Below are positions 8,248 to 15,221 of a stretch of DNA of 24,337 nucleotides, piece by piece. A program made the translations under genes and the position numbers. The stretch comes from SLST01 sp046538735. Lineage in GTDB: Bacteria; Spirochaetota; Spirochaetia; DSM-27196; SLST01. The notes beneath the pieces are model-generated. The model was not told the DNA's origin and made no database searches. It worked only from the letters and a program-made list of their open reading frames with translations. The stretch's first letter is position 1; every line of letters begins with the position of its first letter. The stretch lies in assembly GCA_046538735.1 (NCBI GenBank), contig JBKHII010000048.1, positions 1-24,337 on the forward strand, given 5' to 3'.

Positions 8248-8276
8248 TTGAAACGGGCCGCGTATCGGTGTACATT
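8248..8276 (+). promoter_or_regulatory. Lipoprotein promoter, predicted leaderless transcript
   Basis: TTGAAA (8248-8253), a 17-base spacer and TACATT (8271-8276). The -10 box ends 8 bases before the ATG at 8285, so transcription should begin within about 2 bases of the start codon. No Shine-Dalgarno sequence precedes the ATG. Confidence 0.65.
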
Positions 8277-8284
8277 TCTCCGTA

Positions 8285-8692
8285 ATGAAACGACTCGGCC
8301 TCATCGCAATCGCTCTCGCAGCACTGATTGGCTGCCAAACCGTTCCTGAAGAGATACCGGAAGATCTGAGCCAGGCCGAGCTGATCCAGCTGGCCCAGGA
8401 AGCCGCGGATGCGGAGAACTGGGAGGCGGCGGCGGCGTACTACGAAGCGATCGTGGAGCGCTACCCGGAGGACCGGGCGGCGATCGCGACCGCACGCTAC
8501 GAGATCGCGTTTATCGAGTACAAGCAAGGCAACCTGGACGCGGCGGAAGCCGGACTCCTCGAGCTCCTGGGCATGTACGATTTCGAGTCGGAGTCGCTGC
8601 CGGCGTGGCCGCGAGTCCTGGCTACCCGCGTGCTCGAACAGATCGAAGAGGAACGAGCTGAAGAGAGCGTCGGTACTACTGTGGAAGAATGA
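8285..8692 (+). CDS. TPR-like lipoprotein
   Basis: A 135-residue protein with a lipoprotein signal peptide: Lys-Arg n-region, hydrophobic core and lipobox LIGC with Cys17 as the lipidated residue. The mature part is helical, with a tetratricopeptide-like pattern (AENWEAAAAYYEAIVERYPE at about 46-65, then ARYEIAFIEYKQGNLDAAEA). This resembles one and a half repeats of the kind found in BamD/YfiO and other periplasmic scaffold lipoproteins, but it is much shorter than BamD. It probably scaffolds a partner in the periplasm. Its 3' end overlaps the 3' end of the convergent VWA gene by 17 bases. Translation is probably leaderless. Confidence 0.8.
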   Translation: MKRLGLIAIALAALIGCQTVPEEIPEDLSQAELIQLAQEAADAENWEAAAAYYEAIVERYPEDRAAIATARYEIAFIEYKQGNLDAAEAGLLELLGMYDFESESLPAWPRVLATRVLEQIEEERAEESVGTTVEE

Positions 8693-9806
8693 TCGTGTGG
8701 ATCTGCACGCCGCGCTCCGCGGCGGCGTCCTGAACGAGTTCGCGCGTGACCGATCCTCGGGGATGAGGATGGGGCGGCGCGTCGCCTACCAACACGACGA
8801 GTCTATCGTCGGCCTGCCATAGATAACGCGTCACCGCCGTATAGAGCGCCTCGTAGACCGCCTCGGGTATGTCGCGGCCACCGGCGACGCGGATGGTATC
8901 GACCGACCGCTGCACGAATGCGAGATCGTCCTGGAAGTCGACCCTCCGGGTGAGGTACTCCTCGAGATAGTCCCGGTAGTAGACCACGCCGACCCGCAGC
9001 GACTCCTTGTCGCCAACGTACCGCGAGAGCATCGGCACGAGATTGCTCTGCAGATAGGGAACGTTGTCCTCCATGCTCTGCGTCGTGTCGAGCGCGAGCA
9101 CGAGGTCGAGCGACTCACCCTCCGATTCGGCAATGAGGCGCTCGATTGTAGCGAGCACGTCTTCGTCCGTCGTGCCCTCGACCGCGTCGCCGCCGTTGTC
9201 TTCGGCAATCTCGCGGAGTCGCTCGACCGCCTCGGGCATGTGCTCGGGTCGCTCGGTGACGCTCGGCCGCTGCACGACCCGCAACACGAACGGATTGTCC
9301 CGATAGGCGCCGGTGTAATCGGCGTACGGTTTCTCGAACGCGCGGATGCTGAGGTAGGTTCCATCCAGAACCTGGAGCTCGCCGCTCCTCGTCCACGGAT
9401 AGCCGTAGACAACCACATAGGGGATGAAGATGCGGAACGCCTCTCCGAACTCCTCGTCCTCGACCGGCGTGGAGTCCACGAGCGAGTAGTCGCCGTCCGA
9501 ATCGAGGAACTCACCGTCCAGGATCCGGCGCTCGTCCCCGTTCTCGGGGTGGTATTCAGGGTTGCGATAGGCGTACGTGGAGACGCCGTGGTCGGGCGCT
9601 TCGGTCGACTCGGTCAATAGAATCGAGCCGAGCCCCTCCCGGTTGCGAACGTAGAGGTAGTAGCCGCCCTCGATCGTCTGGTCGATGCGAACGTCCGATG
9701 GATCGAGCGAGAGGACCTGCGCGGGGAGATGGACGGCCCCGAATATCAGTGCGATTGCGACGACGACGCGTCGTGCGCCGAGCTTCAACGTCTCGAACCG
9801 ACTCAT
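8676..9806 (-). CDS. Secreted VWA-domain protein
   Basis: A 376-residue protein. Residues about 10-30 form a signal peptide (VVVAIALIFGAVHLPAQ). A beta-rich N-terminal part (about 35-185) precedes a von Willebrand factor A domain that starts near residue 233 (LDLVLALD). The metal-site residues are present: D240-T-T-Q-S244, a likely third-loop D312 (GGRDIPEA), and D342 in GDAPPH. Thus metal-dependent ligand binding is plausible. It is the last gene of the crp-like/glmS cluster, 21 bases after the secreted unknown. A GATACT box (9814-9819) ends 7 bases before its ATG but has no -35 partner; AGAGAAG before the ATG is a weak ribosome site. The partner and role are unknown. Confidence 0.8.
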   Translation of the reverse strand: MSRFETLKLGARRVVVAIALIFGAVHLPAQVLSLDPSDVRIDQTIEGGYYLYVRNREGLGSILLTESTEAPDHGVSTYAYRNPEYHPENGDERRILDGEFLDSDGDYSLVDSTPVEDEEFGEAFRIFIPYVVVYGYPWTRSGELQVLDGTYLSIRAFEKPYADYTGAYRDNPFVLRVVQRPSVTERPEHMPEAVERLREIAEDNGGDAVEGTTDEDVLATIERLIAESEGESLDLVLALDTTQSMEDNVPYLQSNLVPMLSRYVGDKESLRVGVVYYRDYLEEYLTRRVDFQDDLAFVQRSVDTIRVAGGRDIPEAVYEALYTAVTRYLWQADDRLVVLVGDAPPHPHPRGSVTRELVQDAAAERGVQIHTIILPQ

Positions 9807-9827
9807 CTTCTCTAGTATCGGCGAAAA

Positions 9828-10406
9828 CTACAGCTCGATTACCGCGGGGAGCATTGGTCCGTCGCCTCGCGCCCGGACATCTTCAAGGTTCTCGAACAGC
9901 AGGTGCTCCGCGACGAAGCGGTCAACGAAGGTGCAGACGGTCACGCCCGGCGGCGGATCTCCCCCCGAGACGGAAACCAGCAACGAAAACGAGTCGTCGG
10001 AGTAGTAGTAGAGCCCCTCCGCGGTGGCTCGCAGCGTTCGTAACCCGCACCGCGCACGGTCCCAACCCGACGCCTGATCGAGCGGCTCGCGCGAGTACCG
10101 CACCTCGAACACGGCGTCTCCCGCGCGGTAGGTCGCATACCAGTGCGGCGTGAGATCGGGGGCAAGCTCGTCGATACCGCGGCGACGCTCGGGTCCCGTC
10201 TCCAGGTACGCAACGATCGGAACGTCGGGCCCGGGTTGCGCGTCGGCGGGGAGCGCGCACAGCAGGAGCACGGCGACCGGGACTACGGTCGGCAGAAGGA
10301 CGCCGATCGTGAACGGGCGCGCGAACGGCCGCCTGCGTGCCCGAGGCGGTACGGGGGTCGACTCCGATCGCCGCCTGATGCGTCCGGCGCTATTCCACGG
10401 TGACAC
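9828..10406 (-). CDS. Secreted protein of unknown function
   Basis: A protein of about 192 residues with an Arg-rich n-region and a long hydrophobic stretch (FTIGVLLPTVVPVAVLLLCA) ending in PADAQ, a good signal peptidase I site. The mature part is about 135 residues with two cysteines (GLRTLRATAEGLYYYSDDSF in the middle). I do not recognise the family. No ATG fits after glmS. The best start is a GTG at 10406 that overlaps the end of glmS by 17 bases, which implies coupling to glmS. That start gives a long 40-residue n-region, so it is uncertain. It lies between glmS and the VWA gene in the same operon, and may work with the VWA protein in the periplasm. Confidence 0.6.
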   Translation of the reverse strand: MSPWNSAGRIRRRSESTPVPPRARRRPFARPFTIGVLLPTVVPVAVLLLCALPADAQPGPDVPIVAYLETGPERRRGIDELAPDLTPHWYATYRAGDAVFEVRYSREPLDQASGWDRARCGLRTLRATAEGLYYYSDDSFSLLVSVSGGDPPPGVTVCTFVDRFVAEHLLFENLEDVRARGDGPMLPAVIEL

Positions 10407-12213
10407 TCTTGGCGAGGTTCCTCGGTTGATCCACATTCCTGCCCAGCTCGAGCGCAGTAAAGTAAGCGAAGATCTGCAGCGGCACGACCATCAGATAGGG
10501 ATACATCAGCTCGTGAGCACGCGGGATGAAGAAAACGTCGTCCGCGATCTTGGCGACTTCCTTGTCCCCGTCCACGGCGATCGCGATGACACGCCCGGAA
10601 CGAGCCTTGATCTCCTTCATGTTGGAGATGACCTTGTCGCGCAGGCGGTCGTCCGGAATCAGGAAGACGCTCGGCGTTGCCTCGTTGATGAGCGCGATCG
10701 GGCCGTGCTTGATCTCCGCGGCGCTGTAGCCTTCCGCGTGGATGTAGGAGATTTCCTTGAGCTTGAGCGCGCCTTCGAGCGCGACCGGGTAGTTAATGCC
10801 GCGACCGAGGAAGAGGAAGTCCTCCGCGCGCGCATACTTCCGGGCGATCGGGCGAAGAGCTTCGCGTCGGTCCAGAATCTCCTGGACTGCGGCCGGCACC
10901 GCCTGCAGATCTTCGATGAACGAGAGACCGCTCTCGATGCCCAGGTGGCGCATGCGCGCCATCATCAGCGCGAAGAGATAGAAGGCGGTGAGCTGACTCG
11001 TGAACGCCTTCGTACTTGCCACGGCGATCTCCGGACCCGAGTGGATGTAGACGCCGCCGTCCGACTCGCGCGGAATCGTACTGCCCACGACGTTACAGAT
11101 GCCGAGTACCCGGGCGCCCTTTCGTTGGAGCTCGCGCATCGCGTAGAGCGTGTCCGCGGTCTCGCCGCTCTGCGAGACCGCGAAGTGAACCGTGTTGCGC
11201 TCCACGATCGGGTTCCGGTAGCGGAGCTCGCTCGCGAGCTCGGCCGTCGCGGGAATCCGCGACAAGCCCTCGAGAAGGTACGAACCCACGATCCCGGCGT
11301 AGTAGCTCGTGCCGGCGGCAATGATCTTCACGCGCTCCACGTTCAGGAGCTCCTGGCGTGTCATGTTCAGGCCGCCCAGATGACCGGTCGCGTACTCCAT
11401 ATCGAGCCGTCCCTGCATCGCGCGCCTGATCGATTCGGGCTGCTCCAGGATTTCCTTCTCCATGAAGTGGGCGTAGCCCTCCTTCTCGATCTCCTGGAGC
11501 TCCCAGTTGATGAAGTCTACTTTCTTATCGACCGGCCGATCCTTGAGATCGGTGGTCTTGTAGCTGTCCGCCGTGATCGTTACGACTTCCCCGTCCTCGA
11601 TGTAGATGACCTGTTTGGTGTGCGCCACGATCGCGGTGACGTCCGAGGCGAGAAACATCTCGTCGTGACCGATACCGAGCACGAGCGGCGAGCCGTTCCG
11701 CGCGCCCACGAGTCTGCCGGGCTCGTTCTCGTGCATCGCGACGATACCGTACGTTCCCTTGAGCAGCGCAGCGGCCTGCTTGAGCGCGCGCTCGAGGTCG
11801 CCGTCGTAGAGGCTCGCGATCAAATGCGCGATGACCTCGCTGTCCGTTTCGGTCGTGAACTGGTACCCGTCTTCCTCGAGCTTCTCACGCAGCGACGAGA
11901 AGTTCTCGATGATACCGTTGTGGACGATCGCGACGCGGTTCCCGCCGTCCGTATGCGGGTGCGCGTTCACATCGTTCACCTCGCCGTGCGTCGCCCATCG
12001 CGTATGACCGATGCCCGTCTCACCATCCACGCTCTCCGGCAGATGGGCGCGCAGATCGGCAATCTTGCCCTTCTTCTTGTACACGTGCAGTCCGCCGTTG
12101 GACCGCACGCAGATCCCGGCCGAGTCGTAGCCCCGGTACTCGAGCCGCTTGAGCCCTTCCACGAGTATTTCTGCCGCGGGCTTGGGCCCACAGTATCCGA
12201 TGATTCCACACAT
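10390..12213 (-). CDS. glmS: Glutamine-fructose-6-phosphate aminotransferase
   Basis: A 607-residue enzyme that makes glucosamine 6-phosphate from fructose 6-phosphate and glutamine, the first step toward UDP-GlcNAc, peptidoglycan and lipopolysaccharide. The start MCGIIGYCG puts Cys2 as the N-terminal nucleophile after Met removal. The glutaminase domain shows HTRWATHGEVNDVNAHPH and VHNGIIENF. Two SIS domains follow, with SQSGETADTLYAM and the C-terminal EGYSAAEIKHGP; the end NLAKSVTVE is the usual GlmS terminus. A GTG one codon earlier is in frame, but the ATG must be the start for the Cys to be exposed. The ATG shares one base with the stop of the Crp-like gene (TGATG). No glmS ribozyme fits here, because the upstream sequence is coding. 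Confidence 0.96.
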   Translation of the reverse strand: MCGIIGYCGPKPAAEILVEGLKRLEYRGYDSAGICVRSNGGLHVYKKKGKIADLRAHLPESVDGETGIGHTRWATHGEVNDVNAHPHTDGGNRVAIVHNGIIENFSSLREKLEEDGYQFTTETDSEVIAHLIASLYDGDLERALKQAAALLKGTYGIVAMHENEPGRLVGARNGSPLVLGIGHDEMFLASDVTAIVAHTKQVIYIEDGEVVTITADSYKTTDLKDRPVDKKVDFINWELQEIEKEGYAHFMEKEILEQPESIRRAMQGRLDMEYATGHLGGLNMTRQELLNVERVKIIAAGTSYYAGIVGSYLLEGLSRIPATAELASELRYRNPIVERNTVHFAVSQSGETADTLYAMRELQRKGARVLGICNVVGSTIPRESDGGVYIHSGPEIAVASTKAFTSQLTAFYLFALMMARMRHLGIESGLSFIEDLQAVPAAVQEILDRREALRPIARKYARAEDFLFLGRGINYPVALEGALKLKEISYIHAEGYSAAEIKHGPIALINEATPSVFLIPDDRLRDKVISNMKEIKARSGRVIAIAVDGDKEVAKIADDVFFIPRAHELMYPYLMVVPLQIFAYFTALELGRNVDQPRNLAKSVTVE

Positions 12214-12836
12214 CACGCGCCTCCCACGTTGGCGAGTTGCTTGAGTCGTTGCTTGTCGATGAGGGCCACGCCGTTGCCCTTGATTGCGATGACCCCGGCC
12301 TTGGCGAGCTCGTGCAGGTGCTGCTGGACGAGCTCGGTCGGCGTCTCAAGATTGAGCGATATCTGTTCGGCGGTGCGATCGAACGCGAGGTACTTCTCGT
12401 CCGGCTTGCGCTCGGCGAACCGGGTGTAGAGATTGAGCGCGATCAGGCTCCGCTGATTGTGCTGAAACATGAGCTGGATCTGGTTGTTCGCGTTCTGAAG
12501 TCGACGGCAGAGCTTGTCGATGATGTTGAGCGCGATCTTCGCGTTCTTCTCGATCATGCCCATGAAACCCTGCCGATCGAAGGCGAGAAGCTGCGTGGGC
12601 GTGATCGCCGTCGCGGTCGCGGTGCGGGCGATGCGAGACACGATGGCCATCTCACCGAAGAAATCGCCTTTTTCGAGCACGATGAGCTCGTGTTCCCGAC
12701 CGCCGACGTTCTTTGAGATGCTCACCTGACCACCTTGAATGATGTACATGTGGTCGCCCTGATCACCTTCGCGGAAGATAACCTTTCCGGCGTCGAACGT
12801 CTGTCCATACTTCTCAAAGAGCGGATTCCCAGCCAT
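12213..12836 (-). CDS. Crp/Fnr-family transcription regulator
   Basis: A 207-residue regulator. The N-terminal cyclic-nucleotide-binding fold (about 10-120) has the phosphate-binding cassette GDFFGEMAIVSRIARTATATA at about 57-77; the Gly-Glu and Arg-Thr pairs match cassettes that bind cAMP or cGMP. A dimer helix (about 100-135) leads to a winged-helix domain (TAEQISLNLETPTELVQQHL, about 160-180). It is slightly short for the family. GGGAG lies before the ATG, which has its own promoter. It is the first gene of an operon and overlaps glmS by one base, so it probably controls, or is co-controlled with, amino-sugar synthesis. The effector and targets are unknown. Confidence 0.88.
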   Translation of the reverse strand: MAGNPLFEKYGQTFDAGKVIFREGDQGDHMYIIQGGQVSISKNVGGREHELIVLEKGDFFGEMAIVSRIARTATATAITPTQLLAFDRQGFMGMIEKNAKIALNIIDKLCRRLQNANNQIQLMFQHNQRSLIALNLYTRFAERKPDEKYLAFDRTAEQISLNLETPTELVQQHLHELAKAGVIAIKGNGVALIDKQRLKQLANVGGA

Positions 12837-12868
12837 GGATACTCCCGATTCGTGGTGAGTGTTCCCCG

Positions 12869-12898
12869 ATTATAGCCCGGCATACCGCAGCTTCTCAA
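12869..12898 (-). promoter_or_regulatory. Promoter of the Crp-like/glmS operon
   Basis: On the minus strand TTGAGA (12893-12898), an 18-base spacer and a perfect TATAAT (12869-12874). The start near 12862 gives a leader of about 25 bases that contains the GGGAG site of the regulator gene. I see no clear palindromic operator, so autoregulation cannot be judged. Confidence 0.7.
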
Positions 12899-12968
12899 GT
12901 TAGGCATCCCTCCGTCCGTAGACAAGCGCCGCTGCGCTTTCGGTCGTCATAGAGCGTAGGAGGAGACC

Positions 12969-13988
12969 ATGCGCAAAGTAGGACTACTCTGTGTCGCGAT
13001 TGTGACCATTTCGTGCACGCCGCTGCCGCCGGTCCCCTTTCTCGAGGACGCCGACCTGGCACCGCCGGTCGTACTCGAGGTGGGGCTCCCCGACCCGGGA
13101 CGGCTCCGCATCGTGCTGGACGAGCCGGTCGAGCTCGTTACCGGCCCGATCCCTTCCCACGGCCTCTCGCTCGAGGGCTCCGAACTCGAGGGCGACTCGC
13201 TCGTCGTCCGCTTCGTCGAGCCGCCGTCGCCGGAGACCGAGCACCACGTGGAGGCCCAGGTGCGCGACCTCTCGGGCAACCACCTCCGATTCGTGGTTCG
13301 CTTCTACGGGCTCAACCCGAATCTCCCGTCCATGCTCATCAACGAGTTCACGACGCAGGGATCGGGAAACCATCCCGATCTCGTGGAGATCGTCTCGCTC
13401 ACCGCCGGTAACATCGCGGGCGCGTGCGTGTTCGAAGGCACGCCGGAGAACTGGGAGCAGCGATTCGTACTCCCGTCCGTGAACGTCTCGGCCGGCGACT
13501 ACATCGTCGTGCACTTCAAGCCCGAAGGAATACCGGAGGAGGTCGACGAGACACGCTCCAGGTCCGCCTCCGGCGGCCGCGACGCTTCGCCCACGGCGTG
13601 GGACTTCTGGGTTCCCGAAGGCAGCGGGCTCTCGGGCAACAACGGGGTCGTCTCGCTCTGCCGGAACGCGCTCGGCGGCTACGTGGACGCGGTGCTCTAC
13701 TCGAATCGTACGAGCGACTCGGACGAACACTATCGAGGCTTCGGGAGCCGGGACGTGGTCGAACGCGCGGACGCGCTCGCCGCGGCCGGTGCATGGGTGT
13801 CGCGTGCCGGGCAAAGATGCGTGCTCGCGCCGGAGGACGCGATCGATCCCGAGCCGAGCACGGCCACGCGATCGATGTCGCGCGACTCCGATTCGACCGA
13901 CTCGAACACGGCGAACGATTGGCACATCACGCCCACGCTCGGGCTGTCGCCCGGCGAACCGAACACCGACGAGATCTACGAGCCGTGA
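12969..13988 (+). CDS. Lipoprotein with Ig-like and lamin-tail domains
   Basis: A 339-residue lipoprotein. The signal peptide ends in the lipobox TISC (Cys16). Residues about 32-112 look like a bacterial Ig-like domain (PVVLEVGLPDPGRLRIVLDE and VEAQVRDLSGN). A lamin-tail (LTD) domain follows at about 117-330: LINEFTTQGSGNHPDLVEIV at its start, AGDYIVVHF in the middle, and the closing SRDSDSTDSNTANDWHITPT at about 300-320. LTD domains are beta-sandwiches seen in secreted bacterial proteins and often anchor them to cell surfaces or polymers. GGAGGAGACC precedes the ATG. It stands alone and ends 25 bases from the convergent thioredoxin gene, with no clear terminator between them. Confidence 0.78.
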   Translation: MRKVGLLCVAIVTISCTPLPPVPFLEDADLAPPVVLEVGLPDPGRLRIVLDEPVELVTGPIPSHGLSLEGSELEGDSLVVRFVEPPSPETEHHVEAQVRDLSGNHLRFVVRFYGLNPNLPSMLINEFTTQGSGNHPDLVEIVSLTAGNIAGACVFEGTPENWEQRFVLPSVNVSAGDYIVVHFKPEGIPEEVDETRSRSASGGRDASPTAWDFWVPEGSGLSGNNGVVSLCRNALGGYVDAVLYSNRTSDSDEHYRGFGSRDVVERADALAAAGAWVSRAGQRCVLAPEDAIDPEPSTATRSMSRDSDSTDSNTANDWHITPTLGLSPGEPNTDEIYEP

Positions 13989-14013
13989 TTCCGGCGGTCG
14001 GGAGAGATGTCCT

Positions 14014-14337
14014 CTAGAGATGGTCCTTGAAGAGCTCCTCGATCGCCGGCTTTGGGACCGCGCCGACCTTCCGAGCAACCTCCTCGCCGTTCTTCACGAG
14101 AAGGAGGGTGGGAATGCTCTGCACGCTGAACTTCATCGCAAGCTCGCCTTCCGAGTCAACGTCCAGCTTTCCGACCTTGAGCTTGCCGTCGTACTCGGTA
14201 CTGATCTCTTCGAGGACCGGAGCGATCATCTTGCACGGCATGCACCATTCTGCCCAGAAGTCGATCAGAACCGGCACGTCCGAGTTCCGGACCTCGGCTT
14301 CGAAGTTGTCCGCGGTGATGGTAATTTCGTTCGCCAT
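14014..14337 (-). CDS. trxA: Thioredoxin with WCMPC active site
   Basis: A 107-residue thioredoxin, a cytoplasmic dithiol-disulfide reductant. The fold is complete: DFWAEWCMPCKMIAP (26-40) with the redox cysteines at 32 and 35, KLDVDSEGELAMKF (57-70) and the cis-proline motif SIPTLLLVKNG (74-84). The active site is Trp-Cys-Met-Pro-Cys instead of the usual Trp-Cys-Gly-Pro-Cys, so its redox potential may differ. The ATG is preceded by AAAGGGG. It lies downstream of trpA on the same strand but has its own promoter. It could also be a special-purpose thioredoxin. Confidence 0.93.
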   Translation of the reverse strand: MANEITITADNFEAEVRNSDVPVLIDFWAEWCMPCKMIAPVLEEISTEYDGKLKVGKLDVDSEGELAMKFSVQSIPTLLLVKNGEEVARKVGAVPKPAIEELFKDHL

Positions 14338-14379
14338 GGGATCCCCTTTCGTATTCGGCATCGCAGTGCGTGCACCATG

Positions 14380-14408
14380 AATATCGCCAGGTCGAACGAC
14401 ATGGTCAA
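14380..14408 (-). promoter_or_regulatory. Candidate thioredoxin promoter
   Basis: On the minus strand TTGACC (14403-14408), 17 bases and GATATT (14380-14385), between trpA and the thioredoxin gene. The start near 14373 gives a leader of about 35 bases. Read-through from the trp operon remains possible, since only a weak hairpin is seen after trpA. Confidence 0.5.
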
Positions 14409-14459
14409 ACGGTGCGGTGGCCCGGACACGTTGGCCGGGGGTCGGCTGTCGGGGCTCGG

Positions 14460-15221
14460 TCAGCGACCGGCGAGCTCCGCGACCTGCGCCTCGAGCGCCG
14501 CGGCGATCGCTTCGGGCGTCTCCTGGGCGTGCGCGGTGACCGTTCGAACGAAGGCGCTTCCTACAACCACCCCGAAAACGTGCTGCTCGAGCGCCACGAC
14601 CTGCTCGCGATCCGAGATGCCGAACCCGGCGAGCACCTTCGCTCCCGTGCTCCGCAGCTGATCGAGGAAACGGAGGTTCCCCTCGCCGATCTCGGTGCGG
14701 GCGCCGGTGATGCCGCGGCGCAGCGCAACGTACACGTGCTCCGGGTTGCGCTCGGCGAGCAGGCTCAGCCGGTCGGGCCCGGCCGAAGTCACGGTGACCG
14801 GCATGATCTTCGCACCGACCTCCTCCGCCGCGTCCCACGCGCCCTCGTCGTAGTCCACGGGAACGTCCGGCAGGATGAAACCGGTCGCGCCGGCCGCGAC
14901 CCCGTCCGCGAGGAATCGTCTCACGCCGCGCGCGTAGAGCAGGCTCGCATACGTCATGACGTAGATCGGAACCTCGCGGCCCAAGGAGCGCACCTCGTTT
15001 GCAACCTTGCGAACGAAGTCGAATCCGGCGTCTACGGTGAAGCCCGATTCGAGCGCCTCGTGGCAGGCGGTCTGGATGACCGGCCCGTCGGCGGTGGGAT
15101 CGGAAAACGGAAACTGGACCTCGAGGAGAGCGGCCCCGCCGCGAACGAGGCCCCGCGCCGCCGCGAGCGCGCGCTCGGCGTCCGGATAGTGCGCTACGAG
15201 ATGCGCCATGATGGTACTCAT
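14460..15221 (-). CDS. trpA: Tryptophan synthase alpha chain
   Basis: A 253-residue TIM-barrel subunit that cleaves indole-3-glycerol phosphate to indole and glyceraldehyde 3-phosphate. The catalytic Glu34 and Asp45 lie in the segment ALLEVQFPFSDPTADGP (31-47), with the same spacing as Glu49 and Asp60 of E. coli. GFILPDVPVDYDE and RRGITGART follow. The start at 15221 overlaps the trpB stop as ATGA; an in-frame start 11 codons upstream is unlikely. The chain starts about 15 residues later than E. coli TrpA relative to the catalytic Glu, so the N-terminal helix is shortened. The motif LEVQFPFSDP replaces the more common LELGVPFSDP. It is the last gene of the operon. Confidence 0.92.
   Translation of the reverse strand: MSTIMAHLVAHYPDAERALAAARGLVRGGAALLEVQFPFSDPTADGPVIQTACHEALESGFTVDAGFDFVRKVANEVRSLGREVPIYVMTYASLLYARGVRRFLADGVAAGATGFILPDVPVDYDEGAWDAAEEVGAKIMPVTVTSAGPDRLSLLAERNPEHVYVALRRGITGARTEIGEGNLRFLDQLRSTGAKVLAGFGISDREQVVALEQHVFGVVVGSAFVRTVTAHAQETPEAIAAALEAQVAELAGR

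Noticed and set aside
12213..12260. glmS ribozyme upstream of glmS
   Set aside because: The sequence directly upstream of glmS encodes the end of the Crp-like protein; there is no room for an untranslated ribozyme.
10150..12429. A 759-codon plus-strand frame opposite glmS
   Set aside because: It is antisense to glmS, which has an unambiguous protein match. The antisense translation shows no family features.
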